A stretch of 64,000 nucleotides of DNA from Sodiomyces alkalinus F11 (taxonomy: Eukaryota; Ascomycota; Sordariomycetes; Glomerellales; Plectosphaerellaceae): assembly GCF_003711515.1 (NCBI RefSeq), contig NW_021167084.1:2211932-2275931 (forward strand). The letters are read 5' to 3'. Below, one piece after another: positions 36,387 through 46,513 of the stretch. Position 1 is the stretch's first letter, and each line of letters starts with the position of its first letter. The position numbers and the translations under genes were made by a program. The notes under the pieces were generated by a model. That model saw nothing but the letters and a program-made list of their open reading frames with translations, ran no database searches and was not told the origin of the DNA.

Positions 36387-39300
36387 AGCGTGTTCGTCCA
36401 CTTTCTAGCCCATTCGTTGGACTCCGTGGTCGCCTGTTCGTCAAGCGCGGGTAAGAATCGGGATAGGCTCGGTTCAGAGAAAGACGAGGGAAGGATATGA
36501 GTGTATCCAACGGGCGGTCACGATGTAAGCGAATGGGGAGTAGAAAGGCGCTCGGCAGTTGTCGGAGATACCAATGAATCGACGAGACGTCGTTCTTCTT
36601 CGGACGCTCTATTGAGAAGTGACGGTGGTCGGATGGGACGACAGTGGATAGTGATCGGATGGCCGGGAATGTCGAGTAGAGTCGTCCACCGCTGCACGCA
36701 GGATTGGGGCGAAGTGGACAGACCGGGGGTACTCCCGTGGATGGCGGAGAGCAGAAACTGAAGACAATGAAAAGAATGAATTTGACGTCACAGATCAGTC
36801 CCAAGACGAGGACCGGGCCGACCAGAAAAATGTCAAAGCAACGTCGATTGTCCGGGGACTGTCGTTGCGTTGGTATTTTCGCGAAGAATGGAAAAAGTCG
36901 ACCAGTCGACGGGAGAAAGAAGGGGGGGGGGGTGTGTGAGGAGGGAAGTTTTGGTCAAGTCGGGCGCTGGTCGGTATGTGCAACAGGCGGGTCTAGGGGG
37001 TTGGATAGGTGCCTCCACTGGGCTTGCTAGGAGTTTTGACCCAGCGAAGCACTGTCGTCCGGACGGAGGTCAGGATCCGAATCCACGGCTGGAAGTCGTG
37101 GTTACTCCTGGAGAGGTGTTTCAAGAAACAAGGCCTGCCGCTGCTCTGACCAAAGTGGCTTTATTCCTCGGTGTGCAGCTGCAGGCTGCAAGGCCAGAAG
37201 AGCATGTACGAAGTAGGGTAAGGTGAGTAAGGTAGGTAGGTAGGCTTGTGCTGGTAGACGGTAGGCAGGTACGTTGTACGTGGCGGGAACGGTCTCGTTC
37301 GAGGCCAAAGGAGGGAGGGGGCGGAGATACTTGGGTTGGCGTCTAAGGTAGGCTTAGGAGTCGTTAAAGGGGGGGAGGTGAGGGGGAATGGGGCCGGAGA
37401 ACCCAATGGCCCATAATTGATCTGTGCGCTCATGGCCTGGTGGGCTTTGTTCTTAAGCTCTTGTCCCTTTGAGTATAAAGGTTAAGGGTTTAGACCTGTC
37501 CTACTAGGGACGGATATGTGTATGATATGGTAATCTGTACTGTATTTGTGCCGAGGGAATAGCCATAAAACCTTAAGTAATAAGGCGTTCGAAATTAGCG
37601 GGTAGTAACGCTAGGGTGGATAGGCTTAGCCTAATAATATACTATGTATGCTATTGGATAGTGCGCTCCCCCTAGTGGAACCGTCTGGATATTTACACAG
37701 TGCCGCAATTACGCCACAGGATCGATCCTTGGGCCATCCAAAACACTATGATTACATTGTACTCGTACTTGGTACTACAATAGTATATAAGCGAGAAGTG
37801 CGAAGTAATTACGACTAGATATCTTCCTAGAATTCCTATCTTAGATAGAGATAATCAGGTATTAGGGGAGAGTTGATAATCTGATAAGGAACGCCGAATA
37901 CGTTAGAGGCCTTTATATGTACGTAAGGTATATACTGCCGCGGGGTCAATAGTACCTTGATATCTGGTGGTATCTGGTGGCATGATATGTTCGAGAACTT
38001 GGATGGAAGGGAGAATAGGGGGTTAGAAGGAATGAAGTATCCGACAGGATGGGCACCCCGAACACCCATTTCCACTGGCTCCTGCAGGAATTCACCGGTG
38101 TGTCGGAAATAGATAAATACGCACATGACATAAACCGCCAAGTTATCAGATGCCTGGGGAATTAGCACGTGTGTGCAATGCCGGTAGTATGTACGTGTAC
38201 TATTTATTGTTCAGGGGATTTAAAACCGTAATAAGGGGTGATAATTCTGTTCCTACGAAGTGATATAGAGTAGGAAATTCAGGTACAATATACGCTGGTT
38301 CTGCCCAAATCAAACCCACTAACTTATAACCTACCTATTCGTACATACCTACCATCCATTCCTTTCCTGGATTCTTCTACCTTATCAAGCCCATATACCT
38401 AAGAAGAAATTAGGTAATAAAACTTGAAGCGTTGGCCTAAGTATAGATTTGCTTTTCGTACCGCGTCTGGCAGTAAAGATGTGGGGCAACGATAAATGCC
38501 GGCCTGGTCGAGTCCTGTCATGGCGCTTTACCGGGATCTATTCCCCGATCGCTCGGGCCTCTTGATCCAAGGTCAAAACGCAGTGCTAGGCATGGAGTCG
38601 CTAATAAACCGGGGAAAAAGACCCCAAAAAAAAAAAGAAGAACGAAAGAGGTTATGCGACCTCGCACATCCTTCTCTCCCGCTTCTACATTAAATAAATA
38701 AATAAATGACAATACAAATTAACAAAAGAAAACCGCCCACTCCAATTACAGCAGAGCGGGGTGTTGACAAGAGAGCTGGATGTTTCGTGTTAATCCCCTG
38801 GGCAGACTGTGTCTCGTGTGACGGGAAACAGGAGCCGTACGAAAGCATGACCAGCGGGAGACCCCATGCCCATGGGATCAGTTTTGGTCTCAAGACAGTC
38901 AAGACAAACAGGAACAGGCTAACGGCAACACAAAGCAGCAAGCTAGTAGGCGAGTCATACAATAGGCGCGGGAATGCCTCCTCACGGTGGAGGGGGTGAG
39001 GAGTGGATTTATCTCATGTGTTCAGCAAGCAACAACACAGTGCCATGGGCATGGTGTATCTTATCTCTCTTCGTATGTTGCTGGAGAGACGACCTGCCCT
39101 CTGAACTTCCTGGGGAAACAACGAAAGATGCATCGAATATGCTCCGCACGCGTAGGCCATTGACGGGCAAAGCCGAAAGTGCAACGAACTTGTCGTTTTA
39201 CGGATGGCCTCAAGCGACTAATACAGGATACCTAGTCGGGCATGATAACGCCAATCTGGGGTTCTAGAGCAAGCGTCTGCGCCGAATCGTGCACAGTGAC

Positions 39301-39950
39301 TGTGCTTCCAGATCAATAATTTGAAGCTTACTACTTGCGGTCACATGCCCGTCTGACTGATGATCGCTACCGGTATTTTCGTCTTTTCGCGTTCAGGTGC
39401 ACAGTATTTGACATCTAGGTAAGTACCTGAATACGTAATACAACGTCCGACTATTTTGGGAGGACCCACCAATCCTGGAGTTGTCTTTCCGAGAGGCATC
39501 GAGATGGTCAGCTACCTCTTAGTAATACCTAAGGTAGGTACCTTAGCACGTATTGGTACTTGCTGGAAGCGGAAAGCAGGCAACAACATCACCAACCCTG
39601 CATTGGAGAAGGTGCGATTCTGTCGAAACCAAAAACAACCCTCCCACCCCCAAGAAAGCACACTCTTTTCCGCCGCTCCCTATATCCATAACTCCACCTG
39701 AAGCGGTTTGTTTTGTATTTGTGCATCGAAAAAAAGCAGAAAGCAGGATAACCAAGACCAAAATAACAACTCCAGCAAACGTCAACAACCAACCCTTCGG
39801 ACCCCTCCTGACGCGGCTCAAACCACAAACCGACCGCCTTTTCCCATATTCCGCCATCGCATCCTCCCCTCATCTTCCTCGACCCATATCCTTTGTCTCC
39901 GCCGTCGTCGTCCCTCGACCAAAAAGGGAGCAGGTCCCTTAGCATCAGAT
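36387..39950. other. Long divergent intergenic region with a small AT-rich patch
   Basis: About 3.6 kb between the CDC24 and F-box/WD40 start codons. Positions 36,387-37,440 are GC-rich and hold G runs and GGTAGGTAGG strings. Positions 37,450-38,460 are more AT-rich, with RIP-like TpA-rich bits, and may be an old transposon remnant. Positions 38,460-39,950 include an A tract (about 38,622-38,636) and the likely long leader of the F-box gene. No gene is supported. Confidence 0.5.
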
Positions 39951-42900
39951 ATGCAGGAACATTCGCAGCCCGACGAGGGCTACTCCGAAGACCCTCTCAA
40001 CCCCAGCCCTATCTCGCTATTAGGCCCCTCTTCTATATCTGTCGGCCCTGATACCGTCGAGCTACCCGCCTCTCACGACCTCGCCTCGTGGCTTTCCAAA
40101 AGTCTACCATATCTACCTGTATCGATCAAGTCGCAGCTTGCCATCGCCTTGCTCGACGACCTCCCTTCACCTGTCATCGCCCAGATCGCAGAACGTCTGC
40201 GCTCACGCCTCTACATCGACTTCGTCCGATACATCCCCCCTGAAATCTGCTTGAAGATTTTCGGCTATCTCGACCCCGTCTCTCTTGTGAACGTCGCCTG
40301 CTGTTGCCGCTCTTGGTACAGCCTCGCTGTCGACTGGAAGCTATGGGAAAGACTATACCACCTGGAAGGATGGCGCGCTGTGTATCCAGAAATTGAGGCC
40401 TGGGAGGCCAAGGTCAACGAGGGCATCGAAGTTTACAACTCCGCAGTGAGCACCTACCATCGTGTGATGGCGTCTGAGGGCGGCCATACCTCGAAAAAAC
40501 GCGCCCTATCAGGAGACCAGGATTCGGAAATGCCAGATGCCGACCGCCCGTCCAGACTAGACGATCCCAGCGTAGGGAGCAGCATTTTTGCCTCCCCCCA
40601 CCGCTCGTCCTCATCCCCCTCTACGAGTCGAACACCGGCCGACCAATCCGCTGCCATGGATGTCGACGGCGCAGGCGCCTCTTCCAAGAATTCCCCATAT
40701 GAAGAACCGCACAAGGAGGATGTGAAGGGAAAGGGCAAGGCTAGGGAAGTGAAGGACGAGTCGTCGAGAAAAGGCTCCACAGCCCTCGTGAGCTCGAACC
40801 TCCCAGAGCCGTCCATATGGGTGTGGGATGCCCTCAACTCCCGCTATCGTCTTAACTGGAGATATGTGTACAGCCTCCGGCGGCGCCTCGAGTCCAATTG
40901 GGAGCAGGGCAAATTCGTTAACTTCCAGTTGCCCCTCCCGGATCATCCCGAGGAAGGACACCAGGAGTGCATCTACACATTGCAATTTGACTCGCAGTAC
41001 CTCGTCAGCGGCAGCCGCGATCGGACCATCCGCATATGGGGCATGAAGAGCCGACGTCTTCTGCGGCCTCCGCTCAAGGGCCACAGCGGCTCGGTCCTGT
41101 CGCTACAGTTCGACGCCGACCCGGAGGAAGATGTCATTGTCTCTGGCAGCAGCGATTCCAATGTCATTATCTGGCGTTTTTCCACCGGCGAGATCATTCA
41201 ACGTCTGACTACGGCCCACACCGATTCCGTTCTCAACGTCAAATTCGACAAGCGCATTCTGGTAACGTGCTCCAAGGACAAGACCATCAAGATCTTCAAC
41301 CGCAGGCCGTTGAAGTACGGGGACGTCGGATACCCACACACTGATCCCATCAATCCCGTACCTATCCGCGTTCGCGACTACAGGTACGGTAGCCCTACGG
41401 ACAGCCTTCCCGTAATTCCGCCTTACACAATGATTGGTCGGCTCGAAGGCCACGGCGCCGCCGTCAACGCCGTACAGATCCATGGCAACGAGGTCGTCTC
41501 CGCCAGTGGTGACAGGAATATCAAAGTCTGGGACTGGCCCAACCAGATCTGCAGCCGGACCGTGGTCGGTCACGGCAAAGGAATCGCCTGCGTGCAATAC
41601 GACGGGCGGAGAATCGTCAGCGGCAGTAGCGACAACGAGATCAAGGTGTTTGACGGTGCTACCGGCATCGAGGTGGCCAGCTTGAGGGCCCACAGCCACC
41701 TAGTCCGAACCGTCCAGGCAGGATTTGGCGACTTGCCCTACAGCCAGCACGAGGACAAGCTCGTGGCCAAGAAGTTAGACGAGCAGTACCTCAAGGCACT
41801 GGAGTCCGGCACCCTTCCCGCTGGACACGGGTCGAGAGGTCGTCTGTCAAGGAGCAGTAACGCCGGAAGCCGAAGGCTGGAAGACATTAATGCATATGGC
41901 GCCTGGCTGCCGCCTGGCGGCGGCGGTGGGAGATATGCTCGCATCGTCTCTGGCTCCTACGACCAGAGGATCATCATCTGGCGTCGCGACGAGGACGATA
42001 CCTGGGTCCCCGCACACCGTCTTTACCACGAGCAAGTCGTCGAAGCGGCGCAAGCCCGGTCACCCACCCCCGTCGCACCACCGCGTTCTGCGCCTCCCCC
42101 TTCCTCAGCAGGCCGACCAGCAGCCACGGCACCAGGCTCGCAGGCGTCCCTCCATCATACGACACTTCCAAACCAGTCCTCCAATCTAAGGTCGACCATC
42201 GAGTCGCCTATCATCGCTACAATCACGCCCGATTCGGCGGCCTCTTTCATGGCATTGATTGATATTATCGTTCCCCAGGGTGTGCTTGCCCTCCAACAAG
42301 CTTTGGCGAGCTACCCGACCATGTTAGCCTATCAGGCACATCTCCAAGCAGCCATCAACAGGGAGCCGTTGCCGGCTGTTCGTGGTCAGCTCCGACAGGT
42401 TGTGGCCAATGCTATTGTCGCCACGCAGCAGGCCCAGGCGCGGACACGGCTCGCTTCCATGCAACACACGAACGGTCCGATTGCACCGCCTACCCTTCCC
42501 CCGCTGAGCACAATTGCCGGCCCGAGTACGTCTACCATGGGTGCAGCCGCGAGTTCTTCTGCCTCTGGACCTCACACTACAACGACGGGGCCGCGCGGAA
42601 ACAGGACTATCTACGATCCCACTAGACCGACCGACCGACCGTCGGAAAGTACGGCTCCTGTCGTCGCAGTAGGCACAAGCGGAACAGTCAGCGCTCAGGA
42701 CGCCTCGCTGATTCCCGGTTCAGCCTACCGTGGTCCTCCCCTTGTGCCTCAGGTCGAGGGGCATATTCACATACAAGGGCAGGGAGCAACGCCTTCCGTA
42801 CAGCATCACCAGCAGGTCCCCGCGGCACCTGTGCAGTCCCATTCTATCCTTGTACCCCCGGCTCAAGCGGCTGCGCCGCCACCCCCACCCCCACCATCCC

Positions 42901-43172
42901 AGGGGCAGACTCAGGAGGCTCAGCAGGCTCAGGGTCAAACTCAGACTCAAGCTCATCACCCCCCGCAACAGCAAGCGGCTCAGGGGGGCGCTGCTGCGCA
43001 CCACCCACCTCCTGCCAACACAGATACCACAGCGGCGCGGGTGTTCAAACTTCAGTTCGACGCCTGTCGCATCATATGTTGTAGTCAGACCAGTGTCATC
43101 GTCGGGTGGGATTTCTGTAACGGAGATCCCGAGCTGGAGGTTGTGTCCCGCATCTTCGGTACGATAGATTAA
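39951..43172 (+). CDS. F-box/WD40 protein, beta-TrCP/FWD-1-like ubiquitin ligase receptor
   Basis: The product is predicted to be the substrate receptor of an SCF ubiquitin ligase. The 1,073-aa frame is intronless. Although the frame is open from 39,708, the first ATG is at 39,951. The F-box is at about 91-140 (RYIPPEICLKIFGYL, then SLVNVACCCRSW and KLWERLY). A spacer rich in charged residues precedes WD repeats at about 338-675, with clear blades such as LVSGSRDRTIRIW, IVSGSSDSNVIIW, LVTCSKDKTIKIF, VVSASGDRNIKVW, IVSGSSDNEIKVF and IVSGSYDQRIIIW. A ~345-residue Pro/Gln/Ala-rich insert follows. The last ~45 residues (RVFKLQFDACRII...IVGWDF) look like the closing blade, as at the end of beta-TrCP. 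The Neurospora FWD-1 protein, which degrades the clock protein FRQ, is the nearest family I can name; orthology is inferred. Confidence 0.9.
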   Translation: MQEHSQPDEGYSEDPLNPSPISLLGPSSISVGPDTVELPASHDLASWLSKSLPYLPVSIKSQLAIALLDDLPSPVIAQIAERLRSRLYIDFVRYIPPEICLKIFGYLDPVSLVNVACCCRSWYSLAVDWKLWERLYHLEGWRAVYPEIEAWEAKVNEGIEVYNSAVSTYHRVMASEGGHTSKKRALSGDQDSEMPDADRPSRLDDPSVGSSIFASPHRSSSSPSTSRTPADQSAAMDVDGAGASSKNSPYEEPHKEDVKGKGKAREVKDESSRKGSTALVSSNLPEPSIWVWDALNSRYRLNWRYVYSLRRRLESNWEQGKFVNFQLPLPDHPEEGHQECIYTLQFDSQYLVSGSRDRTIRIWGMKSRRLLRPPLKGHSGSVLSLQFDADPEEDVIVSGSSDSNVIIWRFSTGEIIQRLTTAHTDSVLNVKFDKRILVTCSKDKTIKIFNRRPLKYGDVGYPHTDPINPVPIRVRDYRYGSPTDSLPVIPPYTMIGRLEGHGAAVNAVQIHGNEVVSASGDRNIKVWDWPNQICSRTVVGHGKGIACVQYDGRRIVSGSSDNEIKVFDGATGIEVASLRAHSHLVRTVQAGFGDLPYSQHEDKLVAKKLDEQYLKALESGTLPAGHGSRGRLSRSSNAGSRRLEDINAYGAWLPPGGGGGRYARIVSGSYDQRIIIWRRDEDDTWVPAHRLYHEQVVEAAQARSPTPVAPPRSAPPPSSAGRPAATAPGSQASLHHTTLPNQSSNLRSTIESPIIATITPDSAASFMALIDIIVPQGVLALQQALASYPTMLAYQAHLQAAINREPLPAVRGQLRQVVANAIVATQQAQARTRLASMQHTNGPIAPPTLPPLSTIAGPSTSTMGAAASSSASGPHTTTTGPRGNRTIYDPTRPTDRPSESTAPVVAVGTSGTVSAQDASLIPGSAYRGPPLVPQVEGHIHIQGQGATPSVQHHQQVPAAPVQSHSILVPPAQAAAPPPPPPPSQGQTQEAQQAQGQTQTQAHHPPQQQAAQGGAAAHHPPPANTDTTAARVFKLQFDACRIICCSQTSVIVGWDFCNGDPELEVVSRIFGTID

Positions 43173-43806
43173 TTTGTGTGGCGGGGAGAGGCAGGGAACG
43201 GGTTAGACAGGGCATGGCCAATGCCTCACTGAGATATGTTGACCTTAGACAATAGTCATCTGGCGTTAATCGACAACGACAACAACCCGCCAGTTTGGAG
43301 CTGAGCTCTGAGCACAGTAGCGAGGAAGGAAGGGCGTCTTTTCTCATGTCATGATGCGGCGTTGTGTGTCACAATTATGGCGTCTTTACCAAGCAAACTA
43401 TTGTATATTTTATACCGTATGAATAAGATAATATATGATACGGGGCCGGGGCCGTATAGAAACCTCATAGGACAGGCGAAAGGAGTGCGCTATCCTCGCA
43501 GGGCGCCTCAAATAAAATAAATACAAAGGAAATTGCTCAATTTAGGTAGCCAATACCAACGACAAAAGCGACCGCCCCCAACTCCAACGCCAGCCAGTCT
43601 GCCGAATCCTGGATGATTAGGTCATCTCCGTGCTCCAGCAATTCCACGTTACCTGGTAGTTTCGCCACGCAATGTAGTCGCCATATAGCCTCATGTGATA
43701 TGATAAAGGGTATGCTCGTCGCCGATGCAGCAGACCATCGTCCATCCTCCATTCCAACATTCCCGCGTTTTCTTTCTTTTTTGTTTTTCTTCCTACACTC
43801 CTACCC
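43173..43806. other. Convergent intergenic region
   Basis: About 630 bp between the stops of the F-box/WD40 gene and VPS60; it should hold both 3' ends. An AT-rich stretch (tatattttata... near 43,402-43,440) may take part in 3'-end formation. No gene is seen. Confidence 0.55.
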
Positions 43807-44463
43807 TCACGCGGCCGCCTCTTTCAACTTATTCGCCTCCTTATTCGCGGTGAAAGGTTCCTCGTCAATAAATTCGGGCAGCTCATCCTGCATAAAACTC
43901 GGAAGCGCACCAGCGCCGAGCTGGCCCTCACTTTCCAACTCGGCCTCGTAGCCGAGGGCCTCGAGCTCAGCGTCGAGCTCCGCCTCATCGACGTCCTCGG
44001 GCACGTCGTAGCCGCGGGCGAGGGTCTCCTGTATATCGTTGCCGACGTCCATGAGGTCGGCCATCTCGTCCTGGAGGCGCTCGATGCGGTCGATGTCGAC
44101 CTTGCCGTACTGCTTCTTCAGCTCGCGGTTGGTGGTCTTGAGGGCGTCGACGGTGGCCATGGTGTTCTTGAGGTTGTCGTGCATGCCCTGGGCCTGCTCC
44201 ATGTTCCACGCCTGCGACTGCAGCTGGTCGCGCTGCGCCTCGATCATCTTGCGCCGCTGGAGCACCTTTAGCGCTTTGGACTTGATCGCCGACTTGCCCG
44301 GCCCGTCGCGCATCTTGGAGATCTTGGCTTGGTAGCCTTGCAGCTCGGCGTTCACGGAGGCTAGCTTGACGTCGAGGCTTGCGATGCGCTCGTCGAGGTT
44401 GCCGATCGCGGAGCTGAGGGTCGGTTTGGGGCCCTTGGGGGCCGTGCCGAAGAGGCGGTTCAT
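43807..44463 (-). CDS. VPS60: ESCRT-III-associated protein Vps60 (CHMP5, SNF7 family)
   Basis: Vps60 acts at endosomes in multivesicular body formation, where it binds Vta1 to stimulate the AAA ATPase Vps4. A single exon of 218 aa starts MNRLFG, the typical Vps60/CHMP5 start. It is followed by a basic, helical SNF7 core (about 15-150), including LDVKLASVNAELQGYQAKI and KALKVLQRRKMIEAQRDQL. An acidic C-terminal half (DMADLMDVGNDIQE-type helix, then EAELDAELEALG) and a SF-QDELPEFIDEEP tail follow. The length is near that of yeast Vps60. The charge pattern, basic N-terminal half and acidic C-terminal half, is that of ESCRT-III proteins. No intron is needed. Its start faces the HET pseudogene's 3' end about 430 bp away. 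Confidence 0.95.
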   Translation of the reverse strand: MNRLFGTAPKGPKPTLSSAIGNLDERIASLDVKLASVNAELQGYQAKISKMRDGPGKSAIKSKALKVLQRRKMIEAQRDQLQSQAWNMEQAQGMHDNLKNTMATVDALKTTNRELKKQYGKVDIDRIERLQDEMADLMDVGNDIQETLARGYDVPEDVDEAELDAELEALGYEAELESEGQLGAGALPSFMQDELPEFIDEEPFTANKEANKLKEAAA

Positions 44464-44896
44464 GACGAAAGGGGGTTGGTGGTTGGACCAGGCGGCGGAG
44501 GCGGTGGAGAGTTGGGCGTTATTGGCGGGAAGGAAGAGAATCGCGAGGTTTAGAGCCTGTTTTGGTCTGGCTAGAGTTGTACGGTTACCTATTCAGCGTT
44601 CCTTCAGTGACGTTCTTAGGCAGTTGAATTCCCCGCCGTGGGGTCGGTCGAGGGTGAGGCCATATAATGTAAGCCGGCTTGTACCTTGTTAGGTAATCAT
44701 GGATAGGTGCTTACTAATACAGTACACGTGCATGTCGGTGAACCCTTACACCGAGACTACCTACGTACCCCGATATCGAGAGTGAAAATAAGATTCCTCG
44801 TGTCCTATAGAGGACTCAGGAGATCGAGGGGCTGAAGGATCTCCAGGGTCTTGGGACTTGGAGGCTCTTTATATCTTTCGCTCTTTGGCTCTTCCC
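44464..44896. other. VPS60 upstream region
   Basis: About 430 bp between the VPS60 start and the end of the HET pseudogene, both on the minus strand. It includes ctacctacgtacccc near 44,757. No gene is visible; it must contain the VPS60 promoter. Confidence 0.5.
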
Positions 44897-46513
44897 CTAA
44901 ATGAGAGCCCATGAAATCTTGAGCATTTGCTCTGGATACTCATCGCAAAGCCCCTCCCCCATCCATAATCCCTTGGCGATGTCTCTCAACACATCCATCG
45001 TGTTTTCCAACGACATCGCCGACATCAGAAATGCTTTCAGACCCAGTGCGCCCATCGTCTCGTCGGGCGCCTCGTTGGCGCGCGTCTTGTTGCACATGAA
45101 CGTGCGCCAGAGCCGCTCCACGTGGGGCGGCGAAAAGTTGTCGTTGATGCCGGATATGTGCATGATGGTTTCATACGAGGCGGCCCTGTTGTTGTGCTGG
45201 AGGATGGTGCGGATCTGGTTCCTCAGTTCGGCGTTCACCGCACGGTCGACCGAGCCCGGGATGTTGTCCGGGTCGGTTTGGACGTCGGCGACGTTCCATG
45301 TGCCGATTTCGTCAGGCCCTCTGGACGGGGGGATCTCCTTGACCGCGTCCAGCGTCTTGATTTTGTCGATGATCCGCCCGCGAAAATGAAGAGGATGTTC
45401 CCGTCGATGGTGAGATCGATTGGCAGGGTGCTGCTGCTGCTGCTGCTGCTACTACTGCTTCCTCCTGCGTTGGCCTCGAGGCCTCGGCTTCGGAAGGGCT
45501 CGACCCAACCGGGCGAGGTCCAGTCCGGCACCCACGAGGGAAGGTGCTTCAGCCCCGAAGGCGTCTTGGGAACGACGCAATGAGATGAGACGTCCAAGCT
45601 CTCTCGCTTGCTCAACGACCGCGCGGCAAACTCCCGGAAAACCGCACGCCCGTCCATCCCGTAGTCGATCACCACGTCGGAAGCGGTAGCCGTGTCGACG
45701 AGTCCCAGCACGGCGTAGATCTTGTCGTTCGCGATTGTGCTCTTGAAGTTGCGCGTCTCCTCGAGCATGTCCAGGAGCAAGAAAGAGCGGGATGCCCCCC
45801 GAGGCGACGCTCTCTTGCAGGGTGCTTACCCATGGTTGACCAACAAGCGGTGCGAGGGCCTCCCAGCTGATATTCTTAGTCCTCTCGTGCTTGACTATCT
45901 CAGCCTGGATCTGCATCTTTGTAACACCCCTTAGGTCCTCTCTCGTAAGCACATCCACCAGGACGTTCTGCGCCTCGTCCAGCGCATCGATGGCGTCGTG
46001 CTCGTTACCAACCCACTCGCCCAGCCACATGTAGACCTCATCCGCATGCGAGTAGATCCGGTCCATAATCCTAACATGCTCGTTCTTCTCGTCCACGTTC
46101 TGCTGGTCAATGCATACGGCGTCAATCCAGATCCTCAGCGGCTCTTCCTCGTCTCGGATCCGTCTCATGGCGCGGTGCAGCTCACCGCCGACCCCAACTC
46201 GGCGCTGTCAAATGTTGACGATACCCGCCGGCAGCATCCCGCCTTGTGCAATGTAGTGAGTACCGTAGTATGGATGGTCGAGCAGATCTCGAAACGGCAT
46301 CTCGGCCGATTCGCTCAGCCCTTCCCCCTCCTTGTAGCCGACGAAACCGCGGGCCCCAGCAGTAACTGAGCGTCTTGTGTAGGACGCCGGCGGCAGGGAG
46401 AACGGCATGGGCGCCAGACTACAGGTGAGTGGGTCGTCAAACTGGCCGGGGAGGCTGGTCAGGATGCGAGTCTCGTGGGGGAGATTCAGCGGCTTGTACT
46501 GGTACGGCGCCAT
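44897..46513 (-). pseudogene. Heterokaryon-incompatibility (HET) domain gene, broken
   Basis: HET-domain proteins trigger self/non-self recognition or cell death after hyphal fusion. The start MAPYQYKPLNLPHETRILTS (ATG at 46,513) and the core IWIDAVCIDQ-N-DEKNEHV-IM, IYSHADEVYMWLG mark a HET protein. Three lesions are visible. A TGA at 46,208-46,210 sits inside the otherwise open frame. A frame change near 45,785-45,835 separates the QPW region from LLDMLEETRNFKSTIANDKIYAVLGLVD, and the usual WVIQE segment seems missing, so a deletion is likely. A second frame change lies near 45,379-45,387, after which the C-terminal frame continues to 44,897. A CTG repeat at about 45,430-45,450 encodes a Ser run. 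No single intron model restores one frame. It could instead be a real gene with sequencing errors. Confidence 0.8.

Noticed and set aside
39708..39950. 81-residue N-terminal extension of the F-box/WD40 protein
   Set aside because: The extension would start at TTG; the first ATG in frame is 39,951.
46208..46260. Intron that would remove the TGA in the HET gene
   Set aside because: The nearest plausible donor/acceptor pair gives 59 bp, which shifts the frame, and the shorter one is only 20 bp.
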